A stretch of 64,000 nucleotides of DNA from Pseudomonadota bacterium (lineage in GTDB: Bacteria > Pseudomonadota > Gammaproteobacteria > Burkholderiales > Rhodocyclaceae), in assembly GCA_018241665.1 (NCBI GenBank), contig JAFEDK010000016.1, positions 35,061-99,060 on the forward strand, written 5' to 3'. The notes beneath the pieces are model-generated. The model worked only from the letters and a program-made list of their open reading frames with translations. It did not search any database and was not told the origin of the DNA. Shown one piece after another: positions 57,597 through 64,000 of the stretch (positions are counted from its first letter, which is position 1; each line of letters begins with the position of its first letter). The position numbers and the translations under genes are program-made.

Positions 57597-57710
57597 GGGC
57601 GGTTCCGCACGCTTTCAGCCCTGTGATGCTTTACGCATCCATTCAAAACCCAAATTCGCCCCCAGCGCAAGCCATGGTAAACTCACGGGTTTTTCCTGAG
57701 GGGCAGCGGC

Positions 57711-58580
57711 ATGACGGCTCGCATTATCGATGGCAACGCGCTTTCCGCGAAACTGCGCGGAGAACTCGCCGCGAAGGCGGCTGAACTGACCGCCCAGGGC
57801 ACCCAGCCCTGTCTCGCGGTGATCCTGGTGGGCGGCGATCCGGCCTCCGCCGTGTATGTCCGCAACAAGGTGGCTGGCTGCGAGAAGGCCGGCATCAAGT
57901 CCCTCAAGTTCGAATACCCGCAGGATGCGGCCCCGGCCGACGTGCTCGGCAAGATCGCCGAGCTCAACGCAGACCCGTCGGTGCATGGCATCCTGGTACA
58001 ACTGCCGCTGCCCAAGCATTTCGATGAGAAAGCGGTGCTTGAGGCCATTTCCGTCGAGAAGGACGTGGACGGTTTCCACGCCGAGAACGTTGGTCGCCTG
58101 TCCCAGGGCCAGGAAGCCTTCGTGCCGTGCACGCCGAATGGCGTGATGGAAATGCTGAAGAGCATCGACGTGCCCCTGCGCGGCGCCGAGGCTGTGGTGA
58201 TCGGCCGCTCCAACATCGTCGGCAAGCCGATGGCGATGCTGCTTACCGCCGCTGGCGCCACCGTCACCGTGTGCCATTCGGGCACCCGCGACCTGAACTT
58301 CCACACCCGCCGCGCCGACATCCTGGTGGCCGCCATCGGCAAGCCGAAGTTCGTCACCGGCGACATGGTCAAGCCCGGCGCGGTCGTCATCGACGTGGGC
58401 ATCAACCGCCTGCAGGACGGCCCCGATGCGGGCAAGTTGTGCGGCGACGTGGATTTCGAATCCGCCAAGGAAGTGGCCGGCGCGATCACCCCGGTGCCCG
58501 GCGGCGTCGGACCCATGACCATCACCATGCTGCTCGTCAATACCGTCGAGTCGGCAACCCGTGCAGCCCGGAAGGCCTGA
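57711..58580 (+). CDS. folD: Bifunctional methylenetetrahydrofolate dehydrogenase/cyclohydrolase
   Basis: The 289-residue protein interconverts methylene-, methenyl- and formyl-tetrahydrofolate. Signatures include [20 protein letters not shown] with the catalytic Lys, [13 protein letters not shown], and the NADP Rossmann motif [16 protein letters not shown]. It ends at [15 protein letters not shown]. It begins a one-carbon/purine cluster: purE starts 3 bp after its stop. Confidence 0.96.
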   Translation: MTARIIDGNALSAKLRGELAAKAAELTAQGTQPCLAVILVGGDPASAVYVRNKVAGCEKAGIKSLKFEYPQDAAPADVLGKIAELNADPSVHGILVQLPLPKHFDEKAVLEAISVEKDVDGFHAENVGRLSQGQEAFVPCTPNGVMEMLKSIDVPLRGAEAVVIGRSNIVGKPMAMLLTAAGATVTVCHSGTRDLNFHTRRADILVAAIGKPKFVTGDMVKPGAVVIDVGINRLQDGPDAGKLCGDVDFESAKEVAGAITPVPGGVGPMTITMLLVNTVESATRAARKA

Positions 58581-58583
58581 ACA

Positions 58584-59081
58584 ATGAGCGAGCAACAACC
58601 CGTCATCGGCATCGTCATGGGCTCCAATTCCGATTGGCCCACCATGCAGGCCGCCGCCAAGGTGCTGAAGGATTTCGGCGTGCCCTTCGAGGCCCGCGTG
58701 GTCTCCGCCCACCGTACCCCCGACCTGATGTTCGAATACGCTGAACAGGCCCGCGAGCGCGGCCTGCGGGCGATCATCGCTGGTGCCGGCGGCGCGGCCC
58801 ACCTGCCGGGCATGATCGCCGCCAAGACGACGGTGCCCGTGCTGGGCGTGCCGGTGCAGTCCAAGGCGCTGTCCGGCAAGGACTCGCTGCTGTCCATCGT
58901 GCAGATGCCGAAGGGCATTCCGGTCGCCACCTTCGCCATTGGCGAGGCGGGTGCCGCCAACGCGGGCCTGTTCGCGGTGGCGCTGCTGGCCGGTACCGAT
59001 GCGGCGCTGGCCGACAAGCTCGAGGCCTTCCGCGTAGAGCAGACCGCCAGCGTGCTGGCGATGACCCTCGACCCGGTCTGA
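58584..59081 (+). CDS. purE: N5-carboxyaminoimidazole ribonucleotide mutase
   Basis: The 165-residue class I PurE carries [20 protein letters not shown] at the start, VVSAHRTPD and the [20 protein letters not shown] active-site loop. It converts N5-CAIR to CAIR in purine synthesis. Its partner purK follows after 18 bp. Confidence 0.96.
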   Translation: MSEQQPVIGIVMGSNSDWPTMQAAAKVLKDFGVPFEARVVSAHRTPDLMFEYAEQARERGLRAIIAGAGGAAHLPGMIAAKTTVPVLGVPVQSKALSGKDSLLSIVQMPKGIPVATFAIGEAGAANAGLFAVALLAGTDAALADKLEAFRVEQTASVLAMTLDPV

Positions 59082-59099
59082 TTTCGCAGGATTGAAACG

Positions 59100-60254
59100 A
59101 TGATTCTTCCGCCCGCCACCCTCGGCATGCTCGGCGGCGGCCAGCTCGGCCGCTTCTTCGTCGCTGCGGCCCACGAGATGGGCTACAAGGTGTGGGTCCT
59201 CGACCCGGATCCCCACAGCCCGGCCGGCCTGATCGCCGACCGCCACCTGCAGGCGGGTTACGACGATTTCGCCGCCCTCGACCAGCTCGCCGAAGCCTGT
59301 GCTGCGGTGACCACCGAATTCGAGAACGTGCCGGCGGCCACCCTCGACTATCTGGCCAAGTTCGTGCCGGTGCGCCCCGGTGCGGCGGCGGTGGCGGTGT
59401 GCCAGAACCGCATCGCGGAAAAATCCTTCCTGCGCGACAACGGACTGCCCCACGGGCCGTTCGCAGTGATCCAGGCAGAAGCCGACATCGCCGCGGCGGA
59501 TGCCGGCCTCTATCCGGCAATCCTCAAGGTGGCGCGCTTCGGCTACGACGGCAAGGGCCAGGCCCGCGTCGCCAATGCCGCCGAGGCGCTGGCCGCCTTC
59601 CGCCAGTTCAAGGGCGAGCCCTGCGTGCTGGAACGCATGCTGAGCCTCGACTACGAAGTGTCGGTGGTGCTGGCCCGCGACGAGAATGGCAAGGTCAAAT
59701 GCTTCCCGACCGTCGAGAACCAGCACAGCCGCGGCATCCTCGACGTCTCCATCGCACCGGCGCGGACCTCCGCCTGCCAGCGGGATTCGGCCCAGGAGTA
59801 CGCCGAGCGCATCGCCGAGCGGCTGGGCTTCATCGGCACGCTGGCGGTGGAGTTCTTCGTGTCCCGTGGTGAACTCTATGTAAACGAAATGGCGCCGCGT
59901 CCCCACAACAGCGGTCACCACACCATCGACGCCTGCGTAACCAGCCAGTATGAGCAGCAGGTCCGCGCCCTGTGCGGTCTGCCCCTCGGCGAGGCGCGCC
60001 AGCATAGCGCATCGGTGATGGTGAACCTGCTCGGCGAGCTGTGGTACGAAGGCGGTTCGCCGCAAGGCCGCTACCGGGAGCCGGACTGGACCCTGCTGCA
60101 CGCTGTGCCCGGCCTGCGCCTGCACCTGTACGCCAAGCACCACGCCCGCCATGGCCGCAAGATGGGCCACTTCACGGTGATCGGCGACGATCCCGCCGAG
60201 GTGCTGGCCAAGGCCATGGCAGCCCGCGCGGCCATCGGCATCCGCGACGAGTAA
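59100..60254 (+). CDS. purK: N5-carboxyaminoimidazole ribonucleotide synthase
   Basis: The 384-residue ATP-grasp enzyme makes N5-CAIR from AIR, bicarbonate and ATP. It starts TLGMLGGGQLGRFFVAAAHE. The ATP-grasp motifs include YPAILKVARFGYDGKGQARV and VEFFVSRGELYVNEMAPRPH, followed by NSGHHTIDACVTSQ. It is downstream of purE and 6 bp ahead of the tsaC-like gene. Confidence 0.96.
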   Translation: MILPPATLGMLGGGQLGRFFVAAAHEMGYKVWVLDPDPHSPAGLIADRHLQAGYDDFAALDQLAEACAAVTTEFENVPAATLDYLAKFVPVRPGAAAVAVCQNRIAEKSFLRDNGLPHGPFAVIQAEADIAAADAGLYPAILKVARFGYDGKGQARVANAAEALAAFRQFKGEPCVLERMLSLDYEVSVVLARDENGKVKCFPTVENQHSRGILDVSIAPARTSACQRDSAQEYAERIAERLGFIGTLAVEFFVSRGELYVNEMAPRPHNSGHHTIDACVTSQYEQQVRALCGLPLGEARQHSASVMVNLLGELWYEGGSPQGRYREPDWTLLHAVPGLRLHLYAKHHARHGRKMGHFTVIGDDPAEVLAKAMAARAAIGIRDE

Positions 60255-60260
60255 TCGGCA

Positions 60261-61241
60261 ATGGCGATGGGCGACGATATCCGGCGCGCAGTCGAACTGC
60301 TGCGGCAGGGCGAGCTGGTCGCCCTGCCGACCGAGACGGTCTATGGCCTCGGCGCCGACGCGCTGAACCCCGATGCAGCGGCGCGGATCTTCGCCGCCAA
60401 GGGGCGTCCGGCCGATCACCCGCTGATCGTCCATCTGTCCGACGCGGAACAACTCACCATCTGGGCGCGGGACATTCCGAAGGAAGCCATTGCGCTGGCC
60501 CGCGCTTTCTGGCCCGGTCCGCTAACCCTGATCCTGAAGAAGGAGGAGGGCGTGCCCGATGTGGTTACCGGGGGACAGGACACCGTCGGCCTGCGGGTGC
60601 CCAACCATCCGGTGGCGCTGGAACTGTTGCGGGCCTTTGGCTCCGGCATCGCTGCGCCGTCGGCCAACCGTTTCGGACGGATCAGCCCGACCACGGCAGA
60701 GCACGTTCGCCAAGAGCTGGGCGATCGCGTCGCACTGATCCTCGACGGCGGACCCTGTGAGGTCGGCCTGGAATCCACCATCCTCGATCTGTCGCGGGAC
60801 GTACCGGTGATCCTGCGTCCGGGCGCCATCGGCGTGGACGACATCGCCCGCGTTATAGGTCGCCGTCCGCGTCTGCGTGGTGAGGAGACCCAGCCCGACG
60901 CGGCGCCACGTGTTTCCGGCGTTCTTGCGGCGCACTACGCGCCGCGGACGCCGCTGGAACTCGTTGCGGTTGAAGACATTCCCGCCCGCGTGCAAGCCGG
61001 CGATGCGGTCCTGGCCCGTCGGTCTGCACCGGCCGATCTGCCTGCTGGCGTGATCTGGATCGCTGCATCGGCCGATCCGGCCGGTTATGGCCATGATCTC
61101 TACGCCGTATTGCGTCGCCTCGACGAGTCGCCGGCTGTACGCATCCTCGTGGAAGCCCTGCCGGATGCGCCCGAATGGGGCGCCGTGGCCGATCGCCTGG
61201 GGCGTGCGGCAGTGGGGTCGGGCGAAGACGACGAGACCTGA
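60261..61241 (+). CDS. tsaC: Threonylcarbamoyl-AMP synthase (Sua5 type with C-terminal domain)
   Basis: The 326-residue protein has a YrdC/TsaC domain (about 5-210; LVALPTETVYGLGADALNPD, FAAKGRPADHPLIVHL, APSANRFGRISPTTAEHV). A Sua5 C-terminal domain of about 110 residues follows. It makes the L-threonylcarbamoyl-adenylate used for t6A37 of tRNA. The long Sua5 form differs from the short E. coli TsaC. It closes the folD-purE-purK cluster and is followed by tRNA genes. Confidence 0.93.
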   Translation: MAMGDDIRRAVELLRQGELVALPTETVYGLGADALNPDAAARIFAAKGRPADHPLIVHLSDAEQLTIWARDIPKEAIALARAFWPGPLTLILKKEEGVPDVVTGGQDTVGLRVPNHPVALELLRAFGSGIAAPSANRFGRISPTTAEHVRQELGDRVALILDGGPCEVGLESTILDLSRDVPVILRPGAIGVDDIARVIGRRPRLRGEETQPDAAPRVSGVLAAHYAPRTPLELVAVEDIPARVQAGDAVLARRSAPADLPAGVIWIAASADPAGYGHDLYAVLRRLDESPAVRILVEALPDAPEWGAVADRLGRAAVGSGEDDET

Positions 61242-61256
61242 ACGCACGCGAAGCAG

Positions 61257-61284
61257 TTGCATCTGCGCTCAAGTTCGCTATAAT
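61257..61284 (+). promoter_or_regulatory. Sigma-70 promoter of the tRNA operon
   Basis: A -35 TTGCAT (61257-61262), 16-bp spacer and -10 TATAAT (61279-61284) lie directly ahead of tRNA-Ala, followed by GCGCGC-rich discriminator sequence typical of stable-RNA promoters. Confidence 0.8.
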
Positions 61285-61297
61285 GCGCGCTTCGCGT

Positions 61298-61373
<76 letters not shown>

Positions 61374-61384
61374 AAGTTTCAAAG

Positions 61385-61413
61385 AGTGCCAACAAGACTT
61401 GCTTGCTGGCACT
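61385..61413 (+). other. Hairpin in the tRNA operon spacer
   Basis: AGTGCCA-(a)-CAAG/CTTG-(c)-TGGCACT pairs around a 5-base loop between the two tRNA genes. There is no T-tract, so it may be a processing hairpin rather than a terminator. Confidence 0.6.
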
Positions 61414-61433
61414 TCAAATCAGCAGCACCCCGT

Positions 61434-61518
<85 letters not shown>

Positions 61519-61530
61519 CTCGAATTCATG

Positions 61531-61561
61531 AAAAGGCCCAAGCGAAAGCTTGGGCCTTTTT
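61531..61561 (+). terminator. Intrinsic terminator after tRNA-Tyr
   Basis: AAAAGGCCCAAGC-GAAA-GCTTGGGCCTTTT forms a 13-bp stem with a GAAA tetraloop and T-rich tail, 12 bases after the tRNA. The symmetry lets it end transcription from the minus strand as well, 58 bases after the ferredoxin stop. Confidence 0.9.
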
Positions 61562-61618
61562 GCTTTGCGTAATCGACGCGGTGCCGTGCTTTGGCGTGGG
61601 AAAGTGGAAAAGGGCGCC

Positions 61619-61951
61619 TTATCCCGATGCGCTGGCCTTCGCCTTGCGTTCCACGCAGCGGGCGAGCACGTCCAGTGCATCCAGGCGCAGATCACCGCGC
61701 GGAAAGACGCGGCAGGCGAGAACGACGCCTGAGTCTTCCTCGCACTCGCTGACGAAGGCCCGGCTCATCTTGCGGATTTCATAGGGGCCGTGGGTGATGC
61801 GCACCTTGCAGATGCCGCATCCGCCGCCGCGGCAGCCAACGGGAATGCCCTTGCGGCCGAGGACTTCCATGGCCCGCAGGATGTCCTGGCTCTCGGCGCA
61901 GGTGTAGCGCTCGTCGGTATTGGCGAGATGAATCGAATGGCGTGTCGTCAT
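61619..61951 (-). CDS. 2Fe-2S ferredoxin of the XylT/DmpQ type
   Basis: The 110-residue plant-type ferredoxin has cluster ligands Cys40, Cys45, Cys48 and Cys80 (GCRGGGCGIC, LACRVFP). In meta-cleavage pathways this protein re-reduces the iron of an inactivated catechol 2,3-dioxygenase, and the neighbours fit that role. It is the last gene seen on the minus strand, 150 bp downstream of the tautomerase, and that gap holds two hairpins. Here it is at the 3' end of the operon. Confidence 0.88.
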   Translation of the reverse strand: MTTRHSIHLANTDERYTCAESQDILRAMEVLGRKGIPVGCRGGGCGICKVRITHGPYEIRKMSRAFVSECEEDSGVVLACRVFPRGDLRLDALDVLARCVERKAKASASG

Positions 61952-62011
61952 GGTCTCCTCCGTCTGGATCGTTGGCCGGGACGCTCTTCTTGGTGGAGCC
62001 TTTCCCGTCGC

Positions 62012-62076
62012 CGGCGTACGGGGCTGCAGGAGCCCGACGCCGGATGTTCATGTGGCGGCCGGGGAGGGCCGCCACA
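62012..62076 (-). other. Two consecutive hairpins between the tautomerase and ferredoxin genes
   Basis: A perfect 9-bp stem, GTGGCGGCC/GGCCGCCAC, with a 6-base loop (about 62051-62076), and an imperfect stem with CCGGCGT/ACGCCGG ends (62012-62045). Neither has a T-tract. They may stabilise upstream mRNA or reduce ferredoxin expression. Confidence 0.55.
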
Positions 62077-62101
62077 TTGTTGTGGTCCGGGGAGCGCGGG
62101 T

Positions 62102-62293
62102 TCAGCGCCCCAGATCCTTCGCCGTCTGCCCGGCGATGCCCCAGTTGGTCTTAGGCACTTCCGAGATCCAGACGCGGATCGCTTCCTTCGGCGCGCCGGT
62201 GGCTTCGACCAGCGCCTGGCTGACCTTCTCGATGACGGCCCGCTTCTGGTCTTCGTTACGGCCTTCGATCATGTAGATTTGTGCGAACGGCAT
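62102..62293 (-). CDS. dmpI: 4-oxalocrotonate tautomerase
   Basis: The 63-residue protein gives a 62-residue mature enzyme with catalytic Pro1, plus Arg11 and Arg39 (encoded residues 12 and 40) as in the known 4-OT. It isomerises 2-hydroxymuconate to 2-oxo-3-hexenedioate in catechol meta-cleavage. The name follows the dmp operon; xylH is the TOL equivalent. It lies 30 bp downstream of dmpH. Confidence 0.93.
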   Translation of the reverse strand: MPFAQIYMIEGRNEDQKRAVIEKVSQALVEATGAPKEAIRVWISEVPKTNWGIAGQTAKDLGR

Positions 62294-62323
62294 TGCTGTC
62301 TTCCTTTTCTCGGTTGGGTGGGA

Positions 62324-63112
62324 TCAAACGAAGCGCAGGGTCGTGGAGCCCATGCCATGGACCCGCAGCGTGACGGTGTCACCGGCAGCCACGGCCACGG
62401 CCTCGGTGATGCCGCCGGAGAGCACGACGGCGCCGGCGGGGATTTCTTCGCCGTGGTTCGCCAGGTGGTTGGCGAGCATCGCCACGGCAGAGGCCGGGTT
62501 GCCCAGCACTGCGGCGCCGACGCCCATGGCGACGGGCTCGCCGTTCTTCTCCATGACGACGCCGAGGGTGGCCAGGTCGATGCCGGTCGCTGCCGTCGGT
62601 ACGCCGCCGACCACGAAGCGGCTGGCCGAGGTGTTGTCGGCGATCACGCTCTTCAGATCGAACTTGAAGTCGCGGTAGCGGCTATCGATGACCTCGACGC
62701 CGGGCAGCAGGTATTCGGTGGCAGCCAGTACGGCGCCCACATGGCAGCCGGGGCCGCGCAGGGGGTGCTTGAGCACGAAGGCGATTTCCGGCTCCACCTT
62801 CGGGTGGATCAGCTCGGACACCTTCACTTCGCCACAATCCGGCACCACGTAGTCGTCGGTCATGAAGCCGAAGACCGGGCTGGTGACGCCCATCTGCTTC
62901 ATCTTGGCGTGGGAGGTGAGGCCGGCCTTCAGGCCGATCACGCGGCGGCCGCGCCCGAGCTTGCGGCGGAGGATTTCCCGCTGGATCGCGTAGGCATCGT
63001 CCCAGTCCATGTCCGGATGCTGGTCAGTGATCTTCGGCGTGTCGCGGGCTTCCAGCTGGCAGTTTTCCAGGTGTTCCGCCAGTTGGGCGATGATCTTGGT
63101 ATCGAGTGTCAT
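62324..63112 (-). CDS. dmpH: 2-oxo-3-hexenedioate decarboxylase (4-oxalocrotonate decarboxylase)
   Basis: The 262-residue protein is a member of the hydratase/decarboxylase family. [20 protein letters not shown] carries the Lys of the active site, [17 protein letters not shown] is a metal-binding region, and [15 protein letters not shown] is conserved. Decarboxylase rather than DmpE-type hydratase is favoured by the context with dmpI, though sequence alone separates them weakly. Its ATG overlaps the dmpG stop (ATGA, minus strand). Confidence 0.88.
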   Translation of the reverse strand: MTLDTKIIAQLAEHLENCQLEARDTPKITDQHPDMDWDDAYAIQREILRRKLGRGRRVIGLKAGLTSHAKMKQMGVTSPVFGFMTDDYVVPDCGEVKVSELIHPKVEPEIAFVLKHPLRGPGCHVGAVLAATEYLLPGVEVIDSRYRDFKFDLKSVIADNTSASRFVVGGVPTAATGIDLATLGVVMEKNGEPVAMGVGAAVLGNPASAVAMLANHLANHGEEIPAGAVVLSGGITEAVAVAAGDTVTLRVHGMGSTTLRFV

Positions 63113-64000
63113 GCTGCCAGCCCCCGTTCGCGCGCCATCGTGATGGCCGTATCCTCGATCATGTCCTCCTGCCCGCCGACCATGCCGCGACGGCCCAACT
63201 CGACCAGGATGTCACGGGCCGGCACGCCGTACTTCTTGGACGCGCGCTTGGCGAACAGCAGGAAGGAGCCATACACGCCGGCGTAGCCGAGGGTCAGCGC
63301 GTCGCGGTCGATGCGGATCGGGAAGTCCATGATCGGCACCACCAGGTCTTCGGCGACGTCGGTGATCTTCGCCACGTCCACGCCGGTCTCGATGCCCATC
63401 AGGCTGCACACGGCGATCAGCACTTCCATCGGCGTGTTGCCGGCCCCGGCACCCAGGCCGGCGGCAGCCGCGTCGATGCGCGTCGCGCCCACTTCAATGG
63501 CGGCGATGCTGTTGGCGACGCCCATCGCCAGGTTGTGGTGGCCGTGGAAACCCAGTTCGGTCTCGGGCTTCAGCGCTTCACGCACCGCGCTGAGGCGCGC
63601 TTTCACCGTCTCCGGCAGCAGGTGGCCGGCGGAGTCGGTCACGTAGATGCAGTTGGCACCGTAGCTCTCCATCAGCTTGGCCTGCTTGACCAGCCCTTCG
63701 GGGCTGTTCATGTGGGCCATCATCAGGAAGCCGACGGTGTCCAGGTCGAGCTTACGGGCCATCGTGATGTGCTGTTCGGACACATCGGCCTCGGTGCAGT
63801 GGGTGGCGACGCGGATCGTGGAGACGCCCAGTTCCTTGGCCATCTTCAGGTGATCGACGGTACCGATGCCCGGCAAGAGCAGCGCCGAAACCTTGGCCTG
63901 CTTCATCAGCGGGATGACGGTGGACAGGTATTCCTCGTCGGTGTGGGCCGGGAAGCCGTAGTTCACCGAGCTGCCGCCGAGGCCGTCGCCGTGGGTGACT
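63109..64000 (-). CDS. dmpG: 4-hydroxy-2-oxovalerate aldolase, 5' end beyond window
   Basis: The visible 297 codons include [20 protein letters not shown] at the right edge, the Mn-binding HGHHN ([13 protein letters not shown]), [20 protein letters not shown] and the C-terminal communication domain that contacts the acetaldehyde dehydrogenase partner. It cleaves 4-hydroxy-2-oxovalerate to pyruvate and acetaldehyde. The coding frame continues off the right edge, so the true start is not in view. dmpF (aldehyde dehydrogenase) is expected just beyond. Confidence 0.94.
   Translation of the reverse strand, partial: VTHGDGLGGSSVNYGFPAHTDEEYLSTVIPLMKQAKVSALLLPGIGTVDHLKMAKELGVSTIRVATHCTEADVSEQHITMARKLDLDTVGFLMMAHMNSPEGLVKQAKLMESYGANCIYVTDSAGHLLPETVKARLSAVREALKPETELGFHGHHNLAMGVANSIAAIEVGATRIDAAAAGLGAGAGNTPMEVLIAVCSLMGIETGVDVAKITDVAEDLVVPIMDFPIRIDRDALTLGYAGVYGSFLLFAKRASKKYGVPARDILVELGRRGMVGGQEDMIEDTAITMARERGLAA

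Noticed and set aside
57615-60452. Open frame of 945 codons on the minus strand
   Set aside because: It runs through folD, purE and purK, all certain genes, and has no recognisable domain.

Overview
The window is a contiguous stretch of a high-GC (roughly two-thirds G+C by eye) Gram-negative chromosome. Protein style and gene combinations suggest a betaproteobacterium, most likely Rhodocyclales (Azospira/Azoarcus/Thauera-like). This rests on an anaerobe-type NifJ, a lipoyl-Lpd pyruvate dehydrogenase operon, an Acinetobacter-ordered malonate decarboxylase operon, a catechol meta-cleavage operon, and many sensor kinases and cyclic-di-GMP proteins. No rRNA, CRISPR array, insertion sequence or phage gene was found. 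Taxonomy is inferred, not computed.

Layout. 1-1.7 kb: a truncated bile-acid/sodium-symporter-like transporter, divergent from an AraC regulator. 1.8-9.9 kb: a complete malonate utilisation locus, with a GntR repressor (MdcY type) divergent from madL-madM-mdcA-C-D-E-G-B-H and two operator-like sites at the shared promoters. 10-18.3 kb: housekeeping and unknown genes (rlhA, a hybrid kinase, DUF924, a methyltransferase, a lipoprotein, slyX). 18.4-26.5 kb: a four-gene periplasmic sensing cassette with no permease: a TRAP-type/ABC-type tandem binding protein, a hybrid kinase, a PotD-like binding protein and a diguanylate cyclase. 26.7-39.8 kb: nadC, a GltB-like FMN protein, an EF-hand protein, miaA, a TraB/GumN protein, an amidase, a CinA-N-like protein, a manganese (yybP-ykoY) riboswitch with terminator ahead of a TerC protein, and a GNAT enzyme. 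39.9-46 kb: an EamA exporter with an attenuator-like leader, and nifJ with a dihydroorotate-dehydrogenase-like partner. 46-52.5 kb: the aceE-aceF-lpdA operon with a recognisable sigma-70 promoter and terminator. 52.7-57.5 kb: an orphan ABC-type binding protein divergent from a FixL/FixJ-like pair. 57.7-61.2 kb: folD-purE-purK-tsaC. 61.3-61.5 kb: tRNA-Ala(CGC) and tRNA-Tyr(GTA). 61.6-64 kb: the 3' part of a meta-cleavage operon on the minus strand, running off the right edge.

Seven copies of a 67-bp (one 84-bp) element made of two inverted GGGCGAATTCATTCGCCC arms lie between genes across the whole window. They are always next to a gene's 3' end and never between divergent genes, as expected of REPIN-type repeats.

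The recurring theme is substrate-binding proteins used for sensing rather than transport. Three binding-protein genes (four binding domains) sit beside kinases or a cyclase, and none has a permease or ATPase nearby.
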